Source: Desulfobacteraceae bacterium
GTDB taxonomy: Bacteria; Desulfobacterota; Desulfobacteria; Desulfobacterales; Desulfobacteraceae
Direction: 5' to 3'
DNA length: 9,969 bases
NCBI GenBank assembly: GCA_003354055.1
Contig: PIVQ01000219.1
Location: forward strand, 1-9,969
Shown: piece after piece, positions 1 through 5,397 of the stretch
Layout: every line of letters begins with the position of its first letter
Numbering within the stretch: the stretch's first letter is position 1
Translations under genes and position numbers: made by a program
Notes under the pieces: model-generated
Database searches by the model: none
The model's input: only the letters and a program-made list of their open reading frames with translations
Told to the model about the DNA's origin: nothing

Positions 1-167
1 ATGTAAAAGGATGTAGATTTCCCTCACAGTTTTGAGAGAGAGAGAGAGGAGTTGTAATTTTTCCATATGTTTTGGAAAAATAATGCAATAATGAAACCTT
101 GGATAAAATATGGATACATTTTAATAAAAGTTGGATTTCATTTTGGTTTCATTTTAAAATCACTTTT
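1..167. other. Left-edge AT-rich region with GA microsatellite and hairpin
   Basis: No well-supported gene is visible here. A (GA)n tract lies at about 34-48. A strong hairpin lies at 57-81, with a 9-bp stem (ATTTTTCCA/TGGAAAAAT) and a 7-base loop. A longer-range inverted repeat, AATGAAACC at 90-98 and GGTTTCATT at 145-153, is separated by 46 bases. On the minus strand an open frame starts with ATG at 66-64, reads MEKLQLLSLSLK and stays open to the edge (22 codons). It could be the start of a gene, but the CTC/TCT codons come from the microsatellite and are unlike the codon use of the neighbours. Alternatively it is a pyrimidine-rich leader of a minus-strand gene beyond the edge, like the leaders seen elsewhere in this window. 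Confidence 0.4.
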
Positions 168-213
168 TTTAATAATGAAAAAATAAGTCCATTATTAAAG
201 TTTTATTTATATT
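168..213 (-). terminator. 3' element copy A with perfect 10-bp hairpin
   Basis: Downstream of the minus-strand gene ending at 214. It holds the 14-base core (plus-strand AAATAAGTCCATTA at 181-194; minus-strand TAATGGACTTATTT), 19 bases past the stop codon. Positions 168-177 and 190-199 form a perfect 10-bp stem with a 12-base loop, and one stem arm takes in part of the core. Unlike copies B-E it lacks the TTTTTTAAAAA block next to the stop. A role in 3'-end formation is inferred from position and hairpin. Confidence 0.65.
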
Positions 214-456
214 TTAAATTTTCATTAATTTCTTCATTACAAAACTATATGACGCAATAGATGAAGACATTATTGCTAATAATCCAATATAATATAGTAT
301 ATATATTTTTTTAAATGTACCAGTTTCAAAATCAATGACTAGTTGAGAAATAACTATTAATATTGCTACAATTATCATTTTAATAACAAAAGAAAATTTA
401 GGCATACTCATAATAGAGTATACACTACCAAGTCCATATGCAAGTGCTCCTAACAT
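214..456 (-). CDS. Small two-helix membrane protein, unknown function
   Basis: An 80-residue protein that I do not recognise. It has two strongly hydrophobic segments, at about residues 23-41 and 51-73, joined by a short polar linker (DFETGTFKK). The basic ends (FVIKM before the first helix and MKKLMKI at the C-terminus) suggest a hairpin membrane topology. No enzymatic motif is visible. No AAAATTGA motif lies upstream; the 99-base upstream gap is AT-only over most of its length and contains the 3' element of the preceding gene. It may therefore be expressed late or by read-through. It ends in its own copy of the conserved 3' element, which supports it as a genuine gene. Confidence 0.7.
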   Translation of the reverse strand: MLGALAYGLGSVYSIMSMPKFSFVIKMIIVAILIVISQLVIDFETGTFKKIYILYYIGLLAIMSSSIASYSFVMKKLMKI

Positions 457-503
457 TATTTTTATATATTGTTATATATATTATTATTATTTTTATTTTT
501 ATT

Positions 504-561
504 TTTAATCAAATGAAAATAAATAAGTCCATTATTAAATCTTATTTTTAAAAAATTAAAA
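504..561 (-). terminator. 3' element copy B spanning the stop codon
   Basis: Core AAATAAGTCCATTA at 521-534 (minus-strand TAATGGACTTATTT) is separated by 10 bases from the block TTTTAATTTTTTAAAAA (minus strand, 545-561). That block includes the last Phe codon and the stop of the upstream gene. The sequence 504-515 pairs with 530-539 as a 10-bp stem with a 2-base bulge (positions 510-511), leaving a 14-base loop. It is identical in geometry to copies C and D. Confidence 0.65.
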
Positions 562-942
562 TATAACATCTACTTCTTCTATTTCTAAATACCATTGATT
601 TACCTTAAAATCTTCTTCTTTAATATTATTTCTTGTTTTTCTTGGATTTTGTTGTAATTTCTCTTGTTTTCTTTTTTTACAAGCATCTTCTATAATCTTT
701 TTATACATACAATCTTCCTCATATTCTTCAATTTCCCAATTGTTAAATGTAAAATATTCTGGTTCTTTTTTATATAAGTTATTTGTATAACATTCATTAC
801 ATAAATTATGTTCATATTCTTGTTCTGTTTCTAATTGATAGAAACATTCTTCACAACAATGATCTAAGCAATTCTTACATAAGTTTTCTGATGAATTACC
901 ATCACAAAAATCATCTTGTTCATCACACATTCTACAAGTCAT
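556..942 (-). CDS. Cys-rich putative zinc-binding protein, early gene
   Basis: A 128-residue protein. Its N-terminal 51 residues carry ten cysteines with paired spacing: C3-x2-C6, C13, C22-x2-C25, C29/C30-x2-C33 and C48-x2-C51, plus H28 and H45. This is consistent with two structural zinc sites of treble-clef or zinc-ribbon type, but I cannot match it to a named finger family. The rest is highly charged, with an acidic stretch near 70-77, a Lys/Arg-rich stretch around 80-108 and an acidic hydrophobic C-terminus (EEVDVIF). No signal peptide or membrane segment is visible. AAAATTGA lies 109 bases upstream of the start, behind a leader almost free of G, so early expression is likely. A regulatory or protein-protein role is plausible but unproven. 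Confidence 0.75.
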   Translation of the reverse strand: MTCRMCDEQDDFCDGNSSENLCKNCLDHCCEECFYQLETEQEYEHNLCNECYTNNLYKKEPEYFTFNNWEIEEYEEDCMYKKIIEDACKKRKQEKLQQNPRKTRNNIKEEDFKVNQWYLEIEEVDVIF

Positions 943-1051
943 AATGATTTGAATACTAAAAGATTAAGAGAGTTTTAAAAAGTTTATTAAAGTTTTTAAA
1001 AAATAGTTTGATAAAAATATGGATAATTTTTTAATATAAATAATATAAAAA

Positions 1052-1059
1052 TCAATTTT
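1052..1059 (-). promoter_or_regulatory. Early promoter motif AAAATTGA (for gene at 942)
   Basis: Exact octamer on the minus strand (plus-strand TCAATTTT) in the wider context ATTAAAATTGATTTTTATAT. It is 109 bases upstream of the ATG of the Cys-rich gene and only 8 bases past the stop of the next minus-strand gene. AAAATTGA is the established Mimivirus early-promoter motif. Confidence 0.75.
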
Positions 1060-1067
1060 AATATATT

Positions 1068-1277
1068 TTAATCTATTTTAATCGCAATATTCATTAATCC
1101 ATTAGCTATAATATACACACCAATAACTAATGGAATTATAACTAATCCAGAAGTTGCGATAGTAATAGCAACTATAGCAATACCTGAAATAATACTAACA
1201 CAACCGAATCTTTTTTTCCATTTATAAATACGTTGTATTTTGTGATTAAAACTAATATCATCTTTATTATTTGGCAT
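1068..1277 (-). CDS. Small two-helix membrane protein, early gene
   Basis: A 69-residue protein of unknown function. A hydrophilic, basic N-terminus (residues 1-25, KIQRIYKWKKRFG) precedes a hydrophobic stretch of about 40 residues (27-66) that reads as two transmembrane helices with a short turn near SGLVIIP. The positive N-terminus should stay in the cytoplasm. There are no catalytic motifs. AAAATTGA sits 45 bases upstream. The gene has no copy of the conserved 3' element; instead the promoter of the next gene begins almost at its stop codon. Confidence 0.7.
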   Translation of the reverse strand: MPNNKDDISFNHKIQRIYKWKKRFGCVSIISGIAIVAITIATSGLVIIPLVIGVYIIANGLMNIAIKID

Positions 1278-1322
1278 ATCTTTGTTATTTAGTATTGTAG
1301 TATAATGTAGTATATTAATTAA

Positions 1323-1330
1323 TCAATTTT
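1323..1330 (-). promoter_or_regulatory. Early promoter motif AAAATTGA (for gene at 1277)
   Basis: Exact minus-strand octamer (plus-strand TCAATTTT), 45 bases upstream of the ATG. It lies between the 3' element of the preceding gene (core at 1350-1363) and the start, as expected for head-to-tail early genes. Confidence 0.75.
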
Positions 1331-1349
1331 AAAAAATTAAAAAATTAAA

Positions 1350-1390
1350 AAATAAGTCCATTATAATAAGTTGTTTTTAAAAAATTAAAA
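1350..1390 (-). terminator. 3' element copy C spanning the stop codon
   Basis: Core AAATAAGTCCATTA at 1350-1363, a 10-base spacer, then the TTTTAATTTTTTAAAAA block (minus strand, 1374-1390). The block supplies the last Phe codon and stop of the Trp-repeat gene. No strong hairpin surrounds the core here. Three AAAAAATT-type runs follow it (1331-1350) and merge into the next early promoter. Confidence 0.65.
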
Positions 1391-2251
1391 ATCACCATAT
1401 AACCAAGCTTCTTCTGCCATATCTTGGTCAGCCCAATCAGCTAAACATTCATAACATGAAAAATTAACTTCTTGTAAACTATCTCCATTATGATATCTAT
1501 CAAATGCTAATTCACCACATTCATAACATTCTTGAAAATTATTATGTAATTCTTTCATACATTTTGAATATTTTTCTTTATGTTCTGAAAAATCTAATTG
1601 GTCTTTATAATCAATAATAATATCTACTAAATCTTGTGGTAAATCAATTAATGATATTTGTGGTTCATAATCTTCTAAATATTCTTCAACTAATACTGGA
1701 TTTTCTTCATGAAAATACAAGGAATAAAATGAACCTCTTGAATACATTCCATCTCTTGCATGTTTCTCAGAAGCTAAAAATGATTCTTTGTGTTTATGAA
1801 CAAACCATTGTGGTAATTCATTTTCTTGTAATAATATGAATAAATCTAATTTGTCCATAAAATCTTCTATGAAATTTAATGGTAAATCTCTTCTTCGTGA
1901 TACACATTGCCAATCAACATAATCTCTATAATATGAGATAAAATCCAATTCAAAATATTTACAATGATGGTTTGTAAAATTGCTCCAATCAAAAACATCC
2001 ATAAATTTTTGAATAAAATTTTCAGTAATGTCATCTCTATATATTGAAATGATATCCCAAGATATGTCATCTTTGAATTCCATTAAGAAATCTTCAGAAG
2101 CATTTGCGAATGTATGTCTTAAATTAAACCAATCAGTTTCTAATCTTTCTAATATTTTTTCTTTTCCTTCTTGTCTTAAATATAATAATATGTTTGGTTC
2201 GTCATTGATAAAATCAGCGACTATTTGTAAAGTATCATCACAGATATTCAT
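1385..2251 (-). CDS. Trp-repeat protein with C-terminal CxxC zinc-ribbon pair
   Basis: A 288-residue protein. The N-terminal segment (residues 6-26, starting DTLQIVADF) aligns without gaps to residues 10-30 of the protein at 8385-9119, so the two are paralogues. It is followed by degenerate repeats of about 24 residues, with Trp at 41, 65, 89 and 114 in the pattern W-x2-[IV]-S, then FI, then F-x-D. Repeats of this kind are familiar to me from giant-virus proteins, usually of unknown function. The C-terminus adds C242-x2-C245 and C266-x2-C269, a likely zinc ribbon that the paralogue lacks. AAAATTGA lies 117 bases upstream behind a leader with only two G residues, so it is probably an early gene. 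A role as a protein-interaction scaffold is inference. Confidence 0.8.
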   Translation of the reverse strand: MNICDDTLQIVADFINDEPNILLYLRQEGKEKILERLETDWFNLRHTFANASEDFLMEFKDDISWDIISIYRDDITENFIQKFMDVFDWSNFTNHHCKYFELDFISYYRDYVDWQCVSRRRDLPLNFIEDFMDKLDLFILLQENELPQWFVHKHKESFLASEKHARDGMYSRGSFYSLYFHEENPVLVEEYLEDYEPQISLIDLPQDLVDIIIDYKDQLDFSEHKEKYSKCMKELHNNFQECYECGELAFDRYHNGDSLQEVNFSCYECLADWADQDMAEEAWLYGDF

Positions 2252-2368
2252 TTTCTAATGAATATATGAAATATAAAATTTAAAAGGTGTTTTGAAGTAG
2301 TAAAAGAGTTTTGGTAGAGTTGTAAGAGTTTGTAGAGAAATAGTTAGTGTTCATAGATAATATAAAAA

Positions 2369-2376
2369 TCAATTTT
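2369..2376 (-). promoter_or_regulatory. Early promoter motif AAAATTGA (for gene at 2251)
   Basis: Exact minus-strand octamer in the context ATTAAAATTGATTTTTATAT, shared with the motif at 1052-1059. It is 117 bases upstream of the ATG. The hairpin 2383-2403 lies just before it in the transcription direction and would insulate it from the upstream gene. Confidence 0.75.
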
Positions 2377-2382
2377 AATATT

Positions 2383-2447
2383 TTATCCAAAATTATTGGA
2401 TAATAAAAATAAGTCCATTATAATATTTAGTTTTTAAAAAATTAAAA
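2383..2447 (-). terminator. 3' element copy D plus separate 8-bp hairpin
   Basis: The TTTTAATTTTTTAAAAA block (2431-2447, including the stop), a 10-base spacer and the core AAATAAGTCCATTA at 2407-2420 are followed on the minus strand by a perfect 8-bp hairpin. That hairpin pairs TTATCCAA at 2383-2390 with TTGGATAA at 2396-2403 around a 5-base loop. This is the clearest 3'-end hairpin on the minus strand and marks a likely transcript end. Confidence 0.7.
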
Positions 2448-2651
2448 ATAATTTTCTATTATTACAATATTATTTTGAAATCTTATTTCTTTTAATTTAA
2501 TTTCTTGTTTTCTCATCATTCTTCTTTTTTGTTTGTTTAATATTTTTTGTTTTATTTTTTGTTTCATTTTTTTATTTTCAAGTATTTCATTATATATATT
2601 AATATCTATATCATCAAAAATGAAATATTGTTCATTATTGTTGTTTGACAT
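2442..2651 (-). CDS. Small Lys/Arg-rich helical protein, early gene
   Basis: A 69-residue hypothetical protein. An acidic N-terminal third (EQYFIFDDIDINIYNEILE, about residues 7-25) leads into a strongly basic, predicted helical stretch (about 27-56, rich in K, Q, R and M with MMRKQE), then a hydrophobic end (NIVIIENYF). No membrane segment or known motif is visible. The basic helix could bind nucleic acid, but nothing here proves it. Support for expression comes from the exact AAAATTGA motif 77 bases upstream, a leader with no G at all, and a full copy of the conserved 3' element at the stop. Confidence 0.65.
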   Translation of the reverse strand: MSNNNNEQYFIFDDIDINIYNEILENKKMKQKIKQKILNKQKRRMMRKQEIKLKEIRFQNNIVIIENYF

Positions 2652-2728
2652 ATTAGTTATTAAAAGTTAGGTTAAAGTTTTAAAAAGGGTTTGGATAAAG
2701 TTGATTTGAGTTATAAATAATATATAAA

Positions 2729-2736
2729 TCAATTTT
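2729..2736 (-). promoter_or_regulatory. Early promoter motif AAAATTGA (for gene at 2651)
   Basis: Exact minus-strand octamer, 77 bases upstream of the ATG, with GGATAA at a similar distance 5' of the motif as at 2369-2376. The 77-base leader between motif and start contains no G on the coding strand. Confidence 0.75.
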
Positions 2737-2745
2737 GATATTATT

Positions 2746-2762
2746 ATCCATATTTTTTGGAT
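2746..2762 (-). terminator. Short hairpin at end of the peptidyl-tRNA hydrolase gene
   Basis: ATCCA at 2746-2750 pairs with TGGAT at 2758-2762 around a 7-base loop, touching the stop codon (2762-2764). This gene lacks the TAATGGACTTATTT element, so the hairpin is its likely 3'-end signal. Confidence 0.45.
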
Positions 2763-3145
2763 TACATTAATTTTAATCTTGAAGTAAGAGTATTCATTTT
2801 ATTTTCATAGTCAATTAAAGCAATAACAGTTCTTGAACCAGCTGCTACTTGAGTATGACCAGCATCTTGAACAACATGAAAAGCAATACCAGCATCAGTA
2901 GCCTTTGATACAAGTAAGTTCATTGCTTTCTCATCTTTCAATTTAGCTACAATTTTCTTTTGTCCTTTTAATAACCAATCTTCTAACATCTTTTCTTTTT
3001 TTTTCTTATTTGCGATTTTCATATAGAGACCAAGTGTAGCATGACCACATTGAGCACCAATTTTTCCCTTTTTCATTTTTAAATCTTCACGGACACATAA
3101 CATCATTTTAACTGAAGTATTTTTATGTTTTGGTTTAAGACCCAT
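2762..3145 (-). CDS. pth2: Peptidyl-tRNA hydrolase, type 2 (Pth2 family)
   Basis: A 127-residue protein covering the whole Pth2 domain. The family releases tRNA from stalled or prematurely dropped peptidyl-tRNA in archaea and eukaryotes. Visible signatures are KMMLCVREDLKMKKGKIGAQ (residues 13-32) with the catalytic-type lysine, CGHATLG (33-39), W57 followed by GQKKIV (61-66), and QDAGHTQVAAGSRTV (93-107), which carries the conserved Asp94 and Thr98. One deviation is His97, where the usual motif is DAGRTQ. Cellular eukaryotic Pth2 often has an N-terminal anchor; here only about 12 residues precede the domain, as in archaeal forms. AAAATTGA lies 43 bases upstream, so it is probably an early gene that supports translation in the infected cell. 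Confidence 0.93.
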   Translation of the reverse strand: MGLKPKHKNTSVKMMLCVREDLKMKKGKIGAQCGHATLGLYMKIANKKKKEKMLEDWLLKGQKKIVAKLKDEKAMNLLVSKATDAGIAFHVVQDAGHTQVAAGSRTVIALIDYENKMNTLTSRLKLM

Positions 3146-3188
3146 AGTGATTTATATAGCAATTAGATAATTATTAATTATATTAGAA

Positions 3189-3196
3189 TCAATTTT
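3189..3196 (-). promoter_or_regulatory. Early promoter motif AAAATTGA (for Pth2)
   Basis: Exact minus-strand octamer, 43 bases upstream of the Pth2 ATG, within the divergent gap shared with the plus-strand gene at 3329. Confidence 0.75.
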
Positions 3197-3217
3197 AATA
3201 TAATATATAGGAGTTAT

Positions 3218-3259
3218 CGTTTATTTATTGAATAATTCAGTTGAGTGAAGAAATAAACG
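3218..3259. repeat. Inverted repeat in divergent intergenic region
   Basis: CGTTTATTT at 3218-3226 and AAATAAACG at 3251-3259 are perfect 9-bp inverted copies around a 24-base loop that itself contains TGAATAATTCA. It lies between the minus-strand early promoter of Pth2 and the plus-strand gene at 3329. Possible roles are a bidirectional regulatory dyad or part of a small structured RNA; neither is proven. Confidence 0.5.
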
Positions 3260-3311
3260 TTATTGTTTTCTTTTGAATATTGGAAATAATTACATTTAAA
3301 TAAAATATTTT

Positions 3312-3323
3312 TATACTATATAC
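3312..3323 (+). promoter_or_regulatory. Putative late-type TATA-rich promoter
   Basis: TATACTATATAC begins 17 bases before the ATG at 3329. A closely similar string, TATACTATAATATA, precedes the gene at 5398. No AAAATTGA is present. The late assignment is inference from absence of the early motif and from similarity among the plus-strand genes. Confidence 0.35.
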
Positions 3324-3328
3324 AAAAA

Positions 3329-3808
3329 ATGTTAAAAGGTTTATTCACATTAATTTCGGGAGTATCATTATTCGGAGTATCAATTGCTTTACCAGAAACA
3401 GAAAATATAATTGAATTAACAAAAATAGAAGGAGGAATGGAAATACAAAATGATTTTAATGATACAATTATATATCCATCTAGTGTATATTGTGGTTCAT
3501 ATGGATGGTATAATTATTATTGTGACGATGGTTATAAATGTGTAGATCAAGAGAGTTATTATTCATGTGTTCGCGAAGATGCTAGTAAAGTTGGTTTAAT
3601 TATTGGTATTATTCTATTAATATTTATAATCACAAGTATTATATTATGTTGTTGTTGTCCATGTTGTTTTTGTTATTCAATGTGCCATAAAGGAGGTAAT
3701 ACAAATGTTGTAGTTCAACAACAGCAACCACCACAATTAGTTTATCAACAACAACATCAACCAGTTTATCAACAACAAAATCCAGAAGGACAAATACAAA
3801 TTGTTTAA
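3329..3808 (+). CDS. Cys-rich type I membrane protein
   Basis: A 159-residue protein. It has a signal peptide (residues 1-20, likely cleavage after SIA), a short ectodomain with four cysteines (C55, C65, C71, C80) rich in Tyr and one N-glycosylation sequon at N44, and a transmembrane helix at about 88-106. A juxtamembrane cluster CCCCPCCFC (107-115) plus C119 follows, likely palmitoylated. The cytoplasmic tail is Gln/Pro rich with a duplicated VYQQQ motif. The overall plan resembles Shisa-like proteins of animals, but only in architecture; I do not claim homology. It is the first of four plus-strand genes for secretory-pathway proteins. It could be a virion or host-surface protein. Confidence 0.78.
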   Translation: MLKGLFTLISGVSLFGVSIALPETENIIELTKIEGGMEIQNDFNDTIIYPSSVYCGSYGWYNYYCDDGYKCVDQESYYSCVREDASKVGLIIGIILLIFIITSIILCCCCPCCFCYSMCHKGGNTNVVVQQQQPPQLVYQQQHQPVYQQQNPEGQIQIV

Positions 3809-3827
3809 AATATATCTGTTTCAGTAG

Positions 3828-3847
3828 TTGGAATTATTAGAATCCAA
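3828..3847 (+). terminator. 3' hairpin after the type I membrane protein gene
   Basis: TTGGA at 3828-3832 pairs with TCCAA at 3843-3847; an inner T-A and T-G pair lie across one A/A mismatch, with an ATTA loop. It begins 19 bases after the stop. A second hairpin-capable run, A6-G-T6 at 3851-3863, and a 16-base palindrome at 3868-3883 follow. Confidence 0.45.
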
Positions 3848-3889
3848 TATAAAAAAGTTTTTTCAAATAATTAAATTTAATTAAAATAT

Positions 3890-3909
3890 TATAGTATTAT
3901 ATAATATTA
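3890..3909 (+). promoter_or_regulatory. Putative late-type TATA-rich promoter
   Basis: TATAGTATTATATAATATTA ends 2 bases before the ATG at 3912. It resembles the TATACTATA strings upstream of 3329 and 5398. AT-rich background makes this weak evidence. Confidence 0.3.
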
Positions 3910-3911
3910 CA

Positions 3912-5243
3912 ATGTTGAAAAGTTTAATCGTTTGTTTACTAACATCAGTTTCATTCTCAAAACGTTATATAGTAATATTAAAAGAAGAAGTAAATGTATG
4001 GATGGAGAATACTATTGTAGAGAATAAGAATATGAAAAAATTAAATACAAAGAAAACTAAAATGATTTTTATGGATACAGAAATTGAACCAGAACAATGG
4101 AATGATGAAAATGTAATATCATATGAAGAAGATAAATTAATGTCAATAGCACAAGTTGGTCAAGATGGTCATGGACAATCACCTTATTCTATTTGTAGTA
4201 AAACCTGGGGTAATGACCGTATTAATGAAGAAAACTTACCATTAGATGGTATATATTTAGGTGATGGAACCGGAGAATTAAGAGGAGATGATGTAGATGT
4301 TTATGTATTAGATACAGGAATTAATGTAGAGCATACAGTATTTTCAACACCCCCAACTTGGTTAGCTAATTTCGGTACTATAGATACTGATTGTCAAGGT
4401 CATGGAACTCATGTAGCAGGAACAATTGGAGGAACTTTAACAGGCGTATCTCCGAATGCAAATATATTTTCTGTAAAAATATCAGGTGGGTGTACTGGTT
4501 CAGCATATTGTTCGGATATGATTGATGCAATTGAATATGTTCAAGATAGAATGGAAAATAATGGTAGAAAAACAGTTATTAGTTTATCTTTTACTATTTG
4601 TTCTTCAGCAACAATAGCAATTAATGAGTTTGTATCAGCAGGTGGATTATTTTCATTAGCAGCAGGTAATGATGGAAGAGATAAATGTACTTATTCACAA
4701 TATTCATTATTAGATAAATCAGGTGCATTTTTAGTAGGTGCGAGTGGAAGTAATGATGATGTATCATGGTTCTCAAATCATGGAGCTTGTGTTGATATTT
4801 ATGCCCCAGGTAGTGCTATATTATCAGCAGATTATTCAGATATTAATAATTGTGTATCTTGGCAAGGAACATCAATGGCTACACCACATGTTTCAGGAGC
4901 TATGGCTGTATTATGGGCAAGAAATCCTTCAATGACTAATACACAAATAAGAACATTATTAATGCATAATGCTTTAACAAATAAATTAGATTTTGGAAGT
5001 TTATTTGGGAATAATAAATTATTATATTTAGATAATGATCCAAGTGATTCAACACCTATGCCTACACCTATGCCTACACCTAATGATTATGGTAAAGATG
5101 AGAAATGGTATGAAATAGTTTTAGATAAGTGGTGGTTAATTTTTCCATTTATTGGAGTTTTCTTTGCTTGTGTAGGAATGTGTATTCATTATCGTAAACG
5201 AGAAATAATTATTGTAAGAGATCAACCAAGAGATATCGTTTAA
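3912..5243 (+). CDS. Membrane-anchored subtilisin-like serine protease (S8, proteinase K type)
   Basis: A 443-residue preproprotease. It opens with a signal peptide (about 1-16) and an inhibitor-I9-like propeptide (about 18-80, opening RYIVILKEE). The catalytic domain (about 92-375) shows the full triad: D134 in VYVLDTGIN, H164 in GHGTHVAGTIGG and S321 in GTSMATPHVSG, plus oxyanion Asn253 in AAGNDG. Proteinase-K/cerevisin-type spacing and several cysteines (C95, C161, C194, C200, C230) suggest disulfides. A stalk with two PMPT repeats (about 382-390) precedes a transmembrane helix (about 406-425) and a short basic tail. It is therefore predicted to be active and displayed on the luminal or outer face of a membrane. 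It is flanked by genes for other secreted proteins, which may be its substrates. It was probably acquired from a eukaryote. Confidence 0.94.
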   Translation: MLKSLIVCLLTSVSFSKRYIVILKEEVNVWMENTIVENKNMKKLNTKKTKMIFMDTEIEPEQWNDENVISYEEDKLMSIAQVGQDGHGQSPYSICSKTWGNDRINEENLPLDGIYLGDGTGELRGDDVDVYVLDTGINVEHTVFSTPPTWLANFGTIDTDCQGHGTHVAGTIGGTLTGVSPNANIFSVKISGGCTGSAYCSDMIDAIEYVQDRMENNGRKTVISLSFTICSSATIAINEFVSAGGLFSLAAGNDGRDKCTYSQYSLLDKSGAFLVGASGSNDDVSWFSNHGACVDIYAPGSAILSADYSDINNCVSWQGTSMATPHVSGAMAVLWARNPSMTNTQIRTLLMHNALTNKLDFGSLFGNNKLLYLDNDPSDSTPMPTPMPTPNDYGKDEKWYEIVLDKWWLIFPFIGVFFACVGMCIHYRKREIIIVRDQPRDIV

Positions 5244-5317
5244 TTTTTAAAATATTATCATTTAATTATATGAATTTTTCTTAACATATAATAATAGTTG
5301 TGATGTATTATATCAAA

Positions 5318-5347
5318 TTAGATTTTTTTTCAAATGAATTAATCTAA
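5318..5347 (+). terminator. 3' hairpin after the subtilase gene
   Basis: TTAGATT at 5318-5324 pairs perfectly with AATCTAA at 5341-5347 around a 16-base loop. It starts 74 bases after the stop and lies just before the TATA-rich promoter of the next gene, so it marks a plausible transcript end. Confidence 0.4.
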
Positions 5348-5370
5348 TAATTAGGAAATATTTTTTATGT

Positions 5371-5384
5371 TATACTATAATATA
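5371..5384 (+). promoter_or_regulatory. Putative late-type TATA-rich promoter
   Basis: TATACTATAATATA begins 27 bases before the ATG at 5398 and shares its first nine bases with the element at 3312-3323. Confidence 0.35.
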
Positions 5385-5397
5385 AAAAATAATAAGG

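Noticed and set aside
1636..2258. Plus-strand and alternative-frame open frames opposite the Trp-repeat gene
   Set aside because: They overlap a longer gene with clear repeats, an early promoter and a 3' element, and their translations are low-complexity shadows.
181..2420. Reading the repeated TAATGGACTTATTT as a promoter of the next minus-strand gene
   Set aside because: Its distance to the following start varies from about 8 to 155 bases, while its distance to the preceding stop is nearly constant, so it belongs to the 3' end.
4738..4935. Second plus-strand frame inside the subtilase
   Set aside because: It overlaps the catalytic Ser and oxyanion region of an intact protease gene and has no independent support.
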